Positions 44,885 to 54,459 of a DNA stretch of 64,000 bases are shown piece after piece. Within the stretch, counting starts at the first letter, position 1. Every line of letters begins with the position of its first letter. Position numbers and translations under genes: made by a program. This DNA comes from Bacteroidales bacterium (lineage in GTDB: Bacteria > Bacteroidota > Bacteroidia > Bacteroidales > F082), in contig JAUXMV010000016.1 of assembly GCA_030683155.1 (NCBI GenBank), forward strand, positions 93,812 through 157,811, in the 5' to 3' direction. The notes under the pieces are model-generated. The model did not search any database, was not told the DNA's origin, and was given only the letters and a program-made list of their open reading frames with translations.

Positions 44885-45163
44885 ATGAAAAATATTTTCA
44901 ATTCTGACAACTATCTAGTAGGCATCGTTTTGGCTTTGGTGCTGGCTGCAATAAGCCTTGGACTTGTTCAATTGCTCGTTTCAAGCTTTGAGATACTGCC
45001 TTACTGGCTGGCAAAACCAAAAGTTCCCTGGCTCTTGGCCTTGATCCCAAATCTAATTTTGTTCAGGTTTTATATGGTGAACAAAAAACTAGACAAAACC
45101 GGAAGAGGTATCCTTCTTGTGACTTTCGCAGGTCTTTTGGCCGTGTTCTTTTTAGTAAACTGA
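44885..45163 (+). CDS. Small membrane protein between surE and lpxB
   Basis: A 92-aa protein with three predicted membrane segments (about 11-32, 47-63, 75-92) and a short basic loop. I do not recognise a named family. A small membrane gene between surE and lpxB is, as I recall, a common arrangement in Bacteroidota, which supports it as real. Spacings of 28 and 17 bases to its neighbours place it in the operon. Confidence 0.7.
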   Translation: MKNIFNSDNYLVGIVLALVLAAISLGLVQLLVSSFEILPYWLAKPKVPWLLALIPNLILFRFYMVNKKLDKTGRGILLVTFAGLLAVFFLVN

Positions 45164-45180
45164 TATCAAGCTGGCCTGAA

Positions 45181-46287
45181 ATGAAATACTACATCATAGC
45201 CGGTGAAGCCTCTGGCGATCTGCATGCTTCCAACCTAATCAGGGAGATTAAGAAACTTGATGCTAATGCAGAATTTCGTGCATGGGGTGGCGATATGATG
45301 AAGGCTCAGGGTGCAACAATTGTAAAGCATTACCGCGATCTGGCTTTCATGGGCTTTGCAGAAGTGCTGTTAAATTTGAGAACGATATTCAGAAACATCA
45401 ATTTTTGCAAAAAAGACCTTCTTGAATACAAGCCTGATGTACTTATATTGGTTGACTATCCGGGCTTTAATCTTCGCATAGCCGAATTTGCCCATAAAAA
45501 GGGAATCAAGGTACATTACTATATTTCTCCACAAATATGGGCTTGGAAGCGAGGCAGAGTGCATACAATCAAACGGGTTGTTGACAAAATGATGGTCATT
45601 CTTCCTTTCGAAAAAGATTTTTACAGGCACTACCAAATGGATGTAGATTTTGTCGGTCATCCACTTCTTGATGCACTTGACACATCCGGCTCTGTGAATA
45701 ATGATTTCAGAAAGCAAAACGAACTAAGTGAAAAGCCTCTTATTGCATTGTTGCCAGGCAGCCGAAAACAAGAGATTTCGCGCATGCTGAGTATTATGTT
45801 GAAAATGATCCCGTTTTTCTCCGATTATCAGTTTGTTATTGCTTGTGCACCGTCCATTGAAGCGTCTTTCTATGAGAACCTTATCGCCGGAAGTGATGTG
45901 AAGATGGTTTCAAACAAAACCTATGACCTTTTGCGCACCGCAGATGCTGCCCTCGTAACTTCAGGAACCGCAACCCTCGAAACAGCCCTGTTCAATGTTC
46001 CGGAAGTTGTTTGCTACAAAGGCAATCGTATCTCTTACGAAATTGCCAAAAGACTAATCCATATAAAATATATTTCGCTTGTTAATCTCATCATGGACAG
46101 AGAGGTTGTTAAAGAACTCATTCAAAACGAGTTGAATGAGATTAATCTGCAAAAAGAACTTCATGAACTGCTTTTTAACGAAGCTAAAAGAAAAGAAATT
46201 CTGGGCGATTATGCTTTGCTGAAAGAAAAACTTGGTGGAATTGGTGCTTCAGCAAGAGCAGCTACAATTGTAGTGAGTGATTTATAA
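45181..46287 (+). CDS. lpxB: Lipid-A-disaccharide synthase
   Basis: A 368-aa GT19 enzyme, the usual LpxB length. It has the N-terminal signature YYIIAGEASGDLHASNLI, the YISPQIWAWKRGR block, LPGSRKQEI and TSGTATLETALFNVPEVVCYK. It joins UDP-2,3-diacylglucosamine and lipid X into the lipid A disaccharide at the inner membrane. It closes an operon that begins with the KdsC fusion, so two lipid A-core steps are produced together. Confidence 0.95.
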   Translation: MKYYIIAGEASGDLHASNLIREIKKLDANAEFRAWGGDMMKAQGATIVKHYRDLAFMGFAEVLLNLRTIFRNINFCKKDLLEYKPDVLILVDYPGFNLRIAEFAHKKGIKVHYYISPQIWAWKRGRVHTIKRVVDKMMVILPFEKDFYRHYQMDVDFVGHPLLDALDTSGSVNNDFRKQNELSEKPLIALLPGSRKQEISRMLSIMLKMIPFFSDYQFVIACAPSIEASFYENLIAGSDVKMVSNKTYDLLRTADAALVTSGTATLETALFNVPEVVCYKGNRISYEIAKRLIHIKYISLVNLIMDREVVKELIQNELNEINLQKELHELLFNEAKRKEILGDYALLKEKLGGIGASARAATIVVSDL

Positions 46288-46326
46288 AACATTAGGCCAT
46301 TCTGCCTCTTTTCCAAAAGTTTTACC

Positions 46327-46357
46327 TTGACATTATTTTAATATTTCAGTAATTTTG
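46327..46357 (+). promoter_or_regulatory. Canonical promoter before the small T9SS protein (TTG-N20-TAATTTTG)
   Basis: TTG at 46327-46329 and TAATTTTG at 46350-46357 are separated by 20 bases, the Bacteroidota -33/-7 pattern, 80 bases before ATG 46437. Confidence 0.5.
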
Positions 46358-46436
46358 GTACTTATTTAGTATCAAAGGAAATATCCATAATTTTATTGAT
46401 TTTCCTTTCATTCAGGAGTTCCAAAAAATACTTGCC

Positions 46437-47168
46437 ATGAAATTTCAGCATTGCAGAAAACTCTTCAAAGCATTATCAATCAATAATTCATTGACAAAAA
46501 ACAAATTGATTTCCAGAATTCTAAACAAGCATTTAGTATTGATATTTTTTCTCTTTTCATTGAATACCTATGCACAATTCCCTGCTCCAGCAGATTTTCA
46601 GTTCAGTTACTTCTACATCACATGCAATGAAACCGGTTTTTGCGAAGGCCAGATTGTTGGAGGTCCCACTTATTGCTCTTCTTTTAGCTGGAATGCTCCT
46701 GATACTGCTGGCCTTACAACACAACTTGAATTCTATAGAATTTATTACCGGCAGTATTTTGTACAAGATTCTACAATAATAATTATAGCAGAGGTCAATG
46801 AAACTTTTCACGAAATGCAGTTTGGTATTTTAGGCGAAATTTGGGTAACAGCTGTTTACTCCAATCCCTATGGAGAATCTGAACCCTCAAATAAAGTCAT
46901 CAACGATGATATGCCAATTTCAATTGAGGAGCAAAATAATACCGATCAGATTCATTTTTATTATGACAGAGATTCACGTAATCTCAGTTTTCCCGGTGAT
47001 GGCACCCTCAACACAATTAAAGTTTACGACTTGCACGGAAGATGCATCATATCAACATCTTATTACAAACAAAGTATTTCGCTGAGCGCACTTTCTGAAG
47101 GAATATACATTATCGAAGGAATCAGTTCAGAGGGAAAAACATTCAGACAGAAAGTATTTATTTACTGA
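46437..47168 (+). CDS. Small secreted protein with FN3-like domain and T9SS type A sorting domain
   Basis: A 243-aa protein. The predicted signal peptide is unusually long: about 30 polar residues precede the hydrophobic core (HLVLIFFLFSLNTYAQ), and there is no later Met to shorten it. Residues about 50-155 look like one FN3-like beta-sandwich with a Cys pair. The last about 75 residues (TIKVYDLHGRCI, LSEGIYIIEGISSEGKTFRQKVFIY) form a type A C-terminal sorting domain, so the product should leave through T9SS. Function is unknown. Confidence 0.78.
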   Translation: MKFQHCRKLFKALSINNSLTKNKLISRILNKHLVLIFFLFSLNTYAQFPAPADFQFSYFYITCNETGFCEGQIVGGPTYCSSFSWNAPDTAGLTTQLEFYRIYYRQYFVQDSTIIIIAEVNETFHEMQFGILGEIWVTAVYSNPYGESEPSNKVINDDMPISIEEQNNTDQIHFYYDRDSRNLSFPGDGTLNTIKVYDLHGRCIISTSYYKQSISLSALSEGIYIIEGISSEGKTFRQKVFIY

Positions 47169-47201
47169 ACCGAAACATTTAATTCTGGAAAAAAGAGGTC
47201 T

Positions 47202-48686
47202 TTATTCAGCTGAGTTTTTTTCCGAATGCTCAGCAATACTGTTAATGATAACGTCAGGATTTACATCTTCCAAATCTGCGTAATATAAGTCCATCACAAC
47301 AATAATGGCCATACACGCCCACACAGGCACCGAAAGCTTGTCGGTATCCAAAAAGTTGTTGAGTACTCCATGCACAAAATAGCTTATCAATGCCAGAGTT
47401 GCTGTTATTGTGATCAGTCTGACTTCTTTTCGCTTCGCTCTTTTGTAGGTTTTCAATCCTGTGTAAATCATCACTCCAACAATGAGAAACATGATTAACA
47501 TTCCGGGTAAACCCATTTCGGCAAGCGGACCAATGTATTCGCTATGGGCATTACCCATATCACCGGCATTTGTGCTGATGATTGTTTTTTCTTTAGAACG
47601 CTGATAAGGTCCGTAAACAAACTGATAAGTGCCTGGCCCCCAGCCAAAGACTGGTCTTTCATCGAAAAGTCGGAATGCAGCCTGCCAACGGTTGATTCGT
47701 TCCAGGTTTGAAGCATCAGAAGAAATGTTGTAGATCGACTGCACATGCTCAACAAAGTCAGTTGATGAATCTTGTTTGTTTTTTTCAAGTGTATCAATAA
47801 TTTCATGCTGGAATGTAAGTAGAATACCAATCAAAAAAACAAATGAAAAAAGAATCCATCTTAACTTAATGCGTAATCTTACGGCTAAATATACAAGCAA
47901 AACAGCGGCTAAGCTTATCCATGCAGCTCTGCTCAGCGATAACAAAGTTGCAACAGCAAGCAAAACAGCCATGCTAATTACCCAAAATCGTCTGGTTCCA
48001 CTCAATCCAGGATAGAAAACATAACCCATGGTCAATATTAAAAACATTGCCAAAGCAGCGCCATAAGCAGTATGGTCGTTGTAGAGCGGTGACATCACCC
48101 AATGCGCCGAATTATCACTGAAACCATATCTTGCGTGGTTGATAATGGTATAGGCTATTACAAAAATTAAGGCAATATTGTATAGCCAAATGAAACGGTG
48201 AACATTGGAAAATTTCCTGAAAACTATTGCTGCCACAAAAAATGAAGGGACAACAAACCAAAGTCTTGAAACAATATATTTCAACGAAACCAAAGGCAAT
48301 TCACTTGTGATGGTAGTAATAAACATCCAGATAAACATCACATAAATGGTGATGCTTATAGGGTGGTAAGCCACTTTTTTATCAAAATCCCTGTAATATA
48401 AAATGTGGGCGAAAAATAGCACCATTACACCAAAGAGCAAAGGTTCAGAGGGTAATGAAATTCCAAGCCCTGCCTCAAAATCCTCAAAATTAATGGAGAG
48501 CGGAGTTACAAAAGCAATCAGCAATAGAATTTTATCAATCGAAAAAAGAAAATAATATAAGACTAACAGAATGATTGGCAGACCAAAGAAATAGTAAAAA
48601 TCTCTTGATACGACGAGATACATATTGACAGCAATAAATAAAAATGCTGCCAGATATACCAGAAATATTTTAGTTTTTTTCGTCAC
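47202..48686 (-). CDS. O-antigen ligase / polymerase (Wzy-C family) membrane protein
   Basis: An integral membrane protein of 494 aa with about 11 hydrophobic segments and a large periplasmic loop (about 300-385) containing RINRWQAAFRLFDERPVFGWGPGTYQ and NAHSEYIGPLAEMGLPG, the pattern of the Wzy_C/WaaL family. It would polymerise or transfer surface polysaccharide. It is the last gene of a leftward run containing chain-length and flippase proteins, which fits Wzy-dependent assembly. Confidence 0.85.
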   Translation of the reverse strand: MTKKTKIFLVYLAAFLFIAVNMYLVVSRDFYYFFGLPIILLVLYYFLFSIDKILLLIAFVTPLSINFEDFEAGLGISLPSEPLLFGVMVLFFAHILYYRDFDKKVAYHPISITIYVMFIWMFITTITSELPLVSLKYIVSRLWFVVPSFFVAAIVFRKFSNVHRFIWLYNIALIFVIAYTIINHARYGFSDNSAHWVMSPLYNDHTAYGAALAMFLILTMGYVFYPGLSGTRRFWVISMAVLLAVATLLSLSRAAWISLAAVLLVYLAVRLRIKLRWILFSFVFLIGILLTFQHEIIDTLEKNKQDSSTDFVEHVQSIYNISSDASNLERINRWQAAFRLFDERPVFGWGPGTYQFVYGPYQRSKEKTIISTNAGDMGNAHSEYIGPLAEMGLPGMLIMFLIVGVMIYTGLKTYKRAKRKEVRLITITATLALISYFVHGVLNNFLDTDKLSVPVWACMAIIVVMDLYYADLEDVNPDVIINSIAEHSEKNSAE

Positions 48687-48719
48687 AGTTCAGAGACTTA
48701 GAATCAAGTTTTGAGCATT

Positions 48720-49697
48720 TTATTCTGCTTCTTCTCGTTGAATATTCAGGATTCTGTTTTTATTGTCAATGAAAATGACAATCAAAGTAGAGAGCAAAAG
48801 GGTTCCGAGAGCTGTAACAACGACTATTAGCCATCGCACCGGAAAAGCTTTTTTATCTGATGGGGCAGGTTTTGATACAATGGTAGCAAAAGTAATCTCT
48901 CTATGAGCATTTGCATACGCCCAATCATATTCAATTTTATATTTTCCGTATTCTGCGATAAGCTCATAGAAGCGATCGTTGTATTTCACCCATTCGCCGC
49001 CCTTTTCTTCGATATTCTTTTTCAGTTTGAGGATTTCGCTTGTGTTTATCGAAGATGAATTATTGCCATCAACAGTGCGTAAAAAACCGCGTGCAACTTC
49101 CCTTGACTGATTGGGATAATCGATGATGCCATATTCAGTTCGCAGCACATAAAGGTGTCTTTCAACAGAATCTATTTCATATTGTTTACGCTTGAGACGT
49201 GTTTCCATGAGGAATAGCTCCTCACGATATTTTTTAGACTGTTCATAACGAATTACTTTGTTCATCACCGAAATAATGGAATCAACCATTTGGCTTGCAA
49301 CAATGGGATCATGATCCTGAACTTCAATTTGGATCGCTTCATATGGTGTTTTCCGTATCCTAATGTTCTTGCTATACAAATGTTGCAGCAATGTATTGTA
49401 ATGTTTGTAGTCAGGATGAATTTTATAACGCTCTCCCAGATTGAACTTCTGAACCATGCTATCCATGATATATCTGGAATTCAGCCATTGCAACAACTGT
49501 TCTGTTTCGCTTTCATCTGAATAGCTGCCAATATTGGATGGATATATCACTGCATCTGAACGGTATAAAGGAGTGATAAACTTTGGTCCTGAAAAGAAAA
49601 CAGCCAGTAATGCAGCTATAAAAGTTATCGCTGCCAAATGGTATCGCCAGCGTAGCGCATGTCTGACTATGGTTGTACTATTGAAAAAGTCGTTCAT
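48720..49697 (-). CDS. Wzz-like polysaccharide co-polymerase (second copy)
   Basis: The open frame reaches 49904, but the N-terminal 69 residues look unnatural. Met at 49697 (MNDFFNSTTIVRHALRWRYH) gives the standard layout of 325 aa: short cytoplasmic start, TM1 (about 20-40), a long periplasmic alpha/beta and coiled-coil part (about 60-280) with TPLYRSDAVIYP, and TM2 (about 290-315). There is no kinase domain. It is related to the neighbouring product at 49802. These proteins set polysaccharide chain length; two in tandem suggest a heteromeric or alternative complex. Confidence 0.78.
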   Translation of the reverse strand: MNDFFNSTTIVRHALRWRYHLAAITFIAALLAVFFSGPKFITPLYRSDAVIYPSNIGSYSDESETEQLLQWLNSRYIMDSMVQKFNLGERYKIHPDYKHYNTLLQHLYSKNIRIRKTPYEAIQIEVQDHDPIVASQMVDSIISVMNKVIRYEQSKKYREELFLMETRLKRKQYEIDSVERHLYVLRTEYGIIDYPNQSREVARGFLRTVDGNNSSSINTSEILKLKKNIEEKGGEWVKYNDRFYELIAEYGKYKIEYDWAYANAHREITFATIVSKPAPSDKKAFPVRWLIVVVTALGTLLLSTLIVIFIDNKNRILNIQREEAE

Positions 49698-49801
49698 GAT
49701 ATTCAAATTGTTAACTGTTTTAGTACTTTCCTTTTGTTTCTTTGGCTTTAAATCAAATTTAAGTTCAAATGGCTTAAATGAAGGCAATTGAACGATTCTT
49801 T

Positions 49802-50824
49802 TTAAAGTTTTTTTTTTACTTGAAGTTGACCGTGTTCGAAAAAACCAACAAGAAGCAAGCTTAGTATCATTGTTGAAAACACAGTAATTACCATAATCAG
49901 CCACCGTATCGGAAATGATTTTCGTTCAGCTTCAAAAGCTGAAGACACCACGAATTTGTGTGGCATACTCTCAGTAGCATCAACTTTGGCTTCCTCATAT
50001 TTTGCTTTAATCTGTGATAGCTGCTTGCGTTCGTGCTCAAGCCCATCGCGCAAAGAAACATATGTACCACCATAAGCTGAAAGAAGTTCAAGTTTTTCGT
50101 AAAGGGCTTTTATCCCTGTTGTATTGTTTTTTGCAAGTTCGATAGCTAATTGCTGGTTAATCATCTCTGCCTGACTTTCATAATCATGGATGCCCAATCG
50201 TCGAATTGAGTTAAGAGAATCTTCCATCGCTTTTACTTCGTCACGCAATTTGAAATATTCTTGCTCAACTATTCTGAATGCACGCACCGCTACTTCTTTT
50301 TGCATGGCATTCATTGTGGAGTCAAAAAGTTCGGCAATATCGTTGGCAATTTTTGCAGCTAAAGCAGGATCCTTATCAAGAACGGTAATTTTTACGGCCA
50401 TGTATTCAGTACGACGAAACTTTATCTTGCTGTCATATTCTTTAAAAAGTTTTGTATAACGATAATTTGTAGCTGAAGAAATACCGTAATGCTGCATCAG
50501 GTCATACTTTTCGATGATCTTATCCCGAATTTTATTGGAGTTAAGAATTTGCAACATTCTTTCTGTTTGTTCATCTTCACCAAACTCAAGCAGATCTTTG
50601 TTACTGTTGAAATTTGTGTTTAACAAAGCTTTAGAAATAGAATTAGTTGAGGTCGGATAGAGGATTACAGTTGCTTTAAAAAGCGGTGTTATAAAAAAAG
50701 GCAAGCTGAAAATATAAGCAAAAAAAGCTGATATTAAAGCTATTACTATAAATGGTTTTCTATACTTAATCAAAATATCAACCAAGCTAAAGTTGTTCAT
50801 TTCGGGCCCGTCAGGTTTTTGCAT
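49802..50824 (-). CDS. Wzz-like polysaccharide co-polymerase (first copy)
   Basis: The frame extends to 50905, but ATG 50824 (MQKPDGPEMNN) or ATG 50800 (MNNFSLVDILIKYRK) gives the usual start; 50824 yields 340 aa. It has TM1 at about 25-48 (IVIALISAFFAYIFSLPF), ITPLFKATVILYP like its paralog, a long coiled-coil periplasmic segment and TM2 (WLIMVITVFSTMILSLLLVG) near the end. The same family motif (FPIRWLIMV / FPVRWLIVV) precedes TM2 in both copies, supporting tandem duplication. Length control of surface polysaccharide is the expected role. Confidence 0.78.
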   Translation of the reverse strand: MQKPDGPEMNNFSLVDILIKYRKPFIVIALISAFFAYIFSLPFFITPLFKATVILYPTSTNSISKALLNTNFNSNKDLLEFGEDEQTERMLQILNSNKIRDKIIEKYDLMQHYGISSATNYRYTKLFKEYDSKIKFRRTEYMAVKITVLDKDPALAAKIANDIAELFDSTMNAMQKEVAVRAFRIVEQEYFKLRDEVKAMEDSLNSIRRLGIHDYESQAEMINQQLAIELAKNNTTGIKALYEKLELLSAYGGTYVSLRDGLEHERKQLSQIKAKYEEAKVDATESMPHKFVVSSAFEAERKSFPIRWLIMVITVFSTMILSLLLVGFFEHGQLQVKKKL

Positions 50825-50994
50825 GTTCAGATCCTGTTTATAAAGGGTGTCAAAATTAGAAAAATAATCCGCACTTTCACAGAAAAACCTTTGCATGAGG
50901 CGCAAAAATTATGTATTCAGTCGAAGAATGCCTTTCAATCTCACCTTTTCAGCGTTTTCAGAATTTATAAAACGCGCTGTAAATCAATTAAAAA

Positions 50995-52491
50995 TCACTT
51001 TTTAACATGTCCGTAAGCGGAGTTAATTAAGATGAAAACGCTATTAATTTCTATCATTTTGGTAAGGAAAATCAGTATGAAACTAAAAATTAAGGCCGAT
51101 GAAAAATTAATTATCCAATGAAATGGCATGTAAGTTGACCCGAGTGCGGCTGCAAATAATAGAATGGAAAAAGCAGCAATTCTGAGATAAAAAACTTTAC
51201 CAAAACGCAGATTAAATATTTTTCGAGCTATAAAAAGCTGAATAACAGCTGTTACAAATTGTACTGTAAAGCTTGACCAAGCAGCACCCATAGCTTCAAA
51301 AGCAGGAATAAGCATAAAATTCATCCCCACATTGATCACAACACCAGCTCCTGCAACGACATTGAGGATCGCCAGATTTCCATTGGCCGTTAAGAGTGTT
51401 CCGAAAATATAGGTGCAGGAAACAGAGACAAAACTCCCCATGAGCACCCTGAAAACAGACGCAGAATTATCAATTCGCAGATTAAATGCCAACAAATCTT
51501 CGCCATCACGCAATCCATAAAGCAACTCCATCAGCTCTTTGCTGTATGCCAAAGATAAAGCTGCAACAAGCATCGACATCGAAAAAATGATACTGAAAGA
51601 CAATTTTACGAGTTGATTAACGGATTCTCTTTTTTTGATCATTGATGCAAACATCGGAAGCAGCAACACCGAAAAAAGCAAAGAAATATTATTTCCTGCA
51701 TCAAGCAATCTGAAAGCTTTTCCATAGATACCTGTTTGAACAAAACCCGTTTCAACAGGTAGCAAGCGCTCAATCAAAACCGGTTCGAGCCTGTTGTAAA
51801 AACTCATCAGTAAAACAAGCAGCGCATATGGAAGGCTTTTTCTGATGATTGCCAGCATAAATGGCCATTGAAATGACGGTAAAATGCGTCCTGCATGCTT
51901 TATGACAAAAACAAACGCTGCGATCATCGTTATCAGATAGGCTGCAGTTTGCGCATAAACAAACCACTCTATTTGAAAAGGACCAGTAACAAAGCCCGAC
52001 CAAAGCAAGAAACTGCAAATAAGAATCATCAGCAAACGGTCGAGGATGGAGAAAATACTATCAACTTTAAACAACAGCAAACCAGATATATTAGACCTTA
52101 AATAAAGAATGAATGACAGAAAAACCTGATTTAAAGCCACCCAGGCAAGGAGCTTAAGCTGCGCTCCATTATAACCGATCAAAATTCCAATGCCAAAAAT
52201 CACAACACCATATAAAAGGGCCAAAAGCATTTTTAAACCTGCGATGCCCGCAAAATATTTGCTGAGGAGCTGATTGTTTTGCGCGATATTTCTGTTGTTG
52301 TAGTTGGTTATGCCAAGGTCAAGGAGTATGTAAAACAGAAATGAATAGCTGTAAATGGATAGAAAAAAACCATAAGTGCCATCGCCGACAGAATTCTGAA
52401 CGGCACGGTCAATACCTAAAATCCAAAAGGGTTTTATCAGCAGATTGAGCGATAAAAGTAAGGCCAGATTTCTTATAAAACGCCTTTGCAT
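50995..52491 (-). CDS. Wzx-like lipid-linked oligosaccharide flippase
   Basis: A 498-aa membrane protein with about 12-14 hydrophobic segments, the size and layout of the MOP-superfamily flippase group (start NLALLLSLNLLIKPFWILGIDRAVQ; MLLPMFASMIKKRES at mid-length). It would move undecaprenyl-linked sugars across the inner membrane. It sits between the methyltransferase and the chain-length genes on the same strand. Confidence 0.8.
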   Translation of the reverse strand: MQRRFIRNLALLLSLNLLIKPFWILGIDRAVQNSVGDGTYGFFLSIYSYSFLFYILLDLGITNYNNRNIAQNNQLLSKYFAGIAGLKMLLALLYGVVIFGIGILIGYNGAQLKLLAWVALNQVFLSFILYLRSNISGLLLFKVDSIFSILDRLLMILICSFLLWSGFVTGPFQIEWFVYAQTAAYLITMIAAFVFVIKHAGRILPSFQWPFMLAIIRKSLPYALLVLLMSFYNRLEPVLIERLLPVETGFVQTGIYGKAFRLLDAGNNISLLFSVLLLPMFASMIKKRESVNQLVKLSFSIIFSMSMLVAALSLAYSKELMELLYGLRDGEDLLAFNLRIDNSASVFRVLMGSFVSVSCTYIFGTLLTANGNLAILNVVAGAGVVINVGMNFMLIPAFEAMGAAWSSFTVQFVTAVIQLFIARKIFNLRFGKVFYLRIAAFSILLFAAALGSTYMPFHWIINFSSALIFSFILIFLTKMIEINSVFILINSAYGHVKK

Positions 52492-52514
52492 TGCTATGGT
52501 GCTAAAGATTTCGG

Positions 52515-53249
52515 CTAAGGTATAAAAAAGAAGTTTTGGGTATTATGTTTCTCAGGTTTATAATCAACAAGCTGATTTTTTTGAAGCACCCTGATAGAAT
52601 AACCCAACGAATTCATTAATTTAAAGCAGTTTTGGCGGTTTTCATTTTCCCATAGCTCAGTATAAATCAATGGTTTATACTTTGAAATAATCCTTTCACC
52701 GCCCTGAAGTACGAAGTACTCAAAATTTTCAACATCCAGTTTAATGGCCGAAAGTTTCGCGCCTCCATTTTTCAATTCAACACAATCATCCAACTTAAGA
52801 ATCGGAACCTTCACCGAATTGCCTTCATTAAACTCAGTAATAGTGTCGTGAACAACGTGGCTCAAACCCTGCATCTTCACATTATCAAGCACAGGCATCA
52901 CCATATCAACATTACCCGATTGATTGCCAAGTGCTTTTTCGACAACTTTCACATTTTTAAGGCGGTAAAAACTCAGAACCCTTTTGAGTGTTTTAATGTT
53001 CTGAGGCATCGGTTCGAAAGAAATAATCATTGAGGCAGGGAGCTTTTTGCCGAGCCACACCGACATAATGCCAATGTTCGCCCCAATATCAAGAACGGTT
53101 GTACCATCAGGGATGAGTTTGAGAAACTTCAGGAAATCGCGTTCCTTTCTGTTCCAGCGCAATGTATGAATGATAAACAGTGAAAAGAGAAACAAGTAAT
53201 TGTCGAATCCCAGCAGCCTCTGAAGTATCTTTTTTACCTTCGACTTCAT
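52515..53249 (-). CDS. FkbM-family methyltransferase
   Basis: An ATG at 53249 (MKSKVKKILQRLLGFDNYL) gives 244 aa; an upstream in-frame TTG at 53273 overlaps the -7 promoter element and is rejected. The SAM-binding motif is DGTTVLDIGANIGIMSVWLG (about residues 65-84), followed by FEPMPQNIKTLKR and the later KLDVENFEYFVLQGG, all typical of FkbM O-methyltransferases, often used on sugars. As the first gene of the leftward polysaccharide run, it probably methylates a repeat-unit sugar. Confidence 0.85.
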   Translation of the reverse strand: MKSKVKKILQRLLGFDNYLFLFSLFIIHTLRWNRKERDFLKFLKLIPDGTTVLDIGANIGIMSVWLGKKLPASMIISFEPMPQNIKTLKRVLSFYRLKNVKVVEKALGNQSGNVDMVMPVLDNVKMQGLSHVVHDTITEFNEGNSVKVPILKLDDCVELKNGGAKLSAIKLDVENFEYFVLQGGERIISKYKPLIYTELWENENRQNCFKLMNSLGYSIRVLQKNQLVDYKPEKHNTQNFFFIP

Positions 53250-53270
53250 AATAATTTCGGATATTTGCCG

Positions 53271-53278
53271 CAAAGTTA
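53271..53278 (-). promoter_or_regulatory. TAnnTTTG -7 element of the polysaccharide run
   Basis: The reverse strand reads TAACTTTG, 21 bases before the ATG at 53249. It excludes the TTG at 53273 as start and would drive the leftward fkbM-flippase-chain-length-polymerase genes. No -33 TTG is evident. Confidence 0.4.
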
Positions 53279-53316
53279 TGACTTATTCTGCATAGCTTAA
53301 CCGAAAAATCACAACA

Positions 53317-54459
53317 TTGAAGATTGCAGTCAACACACGGCTTCTCATTCGTAACAAACTTGAAGGCATAGGATGGTTTACATACGAGACACTCCGAAGG
53401 ATAACAAAATCGCATCCTGAAGTGAGTTTCTACTTTATTTTTGACAGGAAACCTGACCCTTCTTTTCTTTTCGGACAGAATGTTACACCTGTGATTATTT
53501 CACCTCAGGCACGTCATCCTATTTTATTTGTCATTTGGTTTGAGTGGTCGGTAATGCGTGTTTTGAAGCGTATCAAGCCAGATTTATTTCTTTCACCCGA
53601 TGGTTATCTGAGTTTGTCAACCGGAACGCCATCACTTGCGGTAATGCACGACCTTAATTTTGAACATTTTCCGGAAGACCTGCCCTGGTTGGTGAGGTTA
53701 TATTACAGGTATTTCTTTCCGCGCTTTGCCCGCAAAGCAAGAAGAATTGCAACGGTATCCAATTTTTCCAAAGAAGATATCATCAAACAATATAAGGTGG
53801 AACCGGCCAAAATTGATGTGGTTTACAATGGTGCCAACGAAATGTTTAAGCCTCTAAGCGATGATATCATTGCTAAAACCAGACAGAAATTTACCGACGG
53901 GCATCCCTATTTTCTTTTTGTAGGTTCGCTCCATCCGAGAAAAAATTTAGCACGTCTTTTCCAGGCCTTTGACCTCTTTCGCAGCAACAACAACATCGAA
54001 ATCAAACTGCTTGTGGCTGGTGAAAAAAAATGGTGGACAGCTCCAATACGAAAAGCTTATGAGGAGATGATTCATAAAGACGAGATCATTTTTTGCGGAC
54101 GGCTCAATAGCAGCGATCTGCATCATGTAACAGCTTCGGCATTGGCTATAACATATGTATCTTATTTTGAAGGCTTTGGAATTCCTATCATTGAAGCTTA
54201 CCGCTGTGGAGTACCCGTTATCACATCCAACATCACATCGATGCCTGAGGTAGCCGGCGATGCTGCCCTTCTCTGCGATCCCTATGATATCGCTTCCATT
54301 GCTGCCGCTATGGAACGCATCGCGTCGGATTGTGATTTACGTAACGATTTAATCAAAAAAGGCCTTGAAAGAGCAAATTCATTTACCTGGGATGGCGCTG
54401 CTGAAAGACTTTGGGCAAGTATTTTAAAAGCAATTGAAGATAAAAAAGCAAAAAGATGA
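53317..54459 (+). CDS. Glycosyltransferase family 4 with TTG start
   Basis: A 380-aa protein. The natural N-terminus (KIAVNTRLLIRNKLEGIGWFTYE) begins at TTG 53317, with no in-frame ATG nearby, so a TTG start is well supported. It is a GT-B fold: N-terminal half with HDLNFEHFP, C-terminal half with FLFVGSLHPRKNLARLFQAF and the nucleotide-sugar motif FEGFGIPIIEAYRCGVPVITSN (ExxxxGxP type). It probably adds a sugar to a surface polysaccharide and is divergent from the fkbM run by 67 bases. The stop overlaps the purD start by 4 bases. Confidence 0.87.
   Translation: MKIAVNTRLLIRNKLEGIGWFTYETLRRITKSHPEVSFYFIFDRKPDPSFLFGQNVTPVIISPQARHPILFVIWFEWSVMRVLKRIKPDLFLSPDGYLSLSTGTPSLAVMHDLNFEHFPEDLPWLVRLYYRYFFPRFARKARRIATVSNFSKEDIIKQYKVEPAKIDVVYNGANEMFKPLSDDIIAKTRQKFTDGHPYFLFVGSLHPRKNLARLFQAFDLFRSNNNIEIKLLVAGEKKWWTAPIRKAYEEMIHKDEIIFCGRLNSSDLHHVTASALAITYVSYFEGFGIPIIEAYRCGVPVITSNITSMPEVAGDAALLCDPYDIASIAAAMERIASDCDLRNDLIKKGLERANSFTWDGAAERLWASILKAIEDKKAKR

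Noticed and set aside
49698..49904. N-terminal extension of the second Wzz-like frame
   Set aside because: The added 69 residues (NNDTKLASCWFFRTRST) do not fit the family, whose short cytoplasmic start begins at Met 49697.
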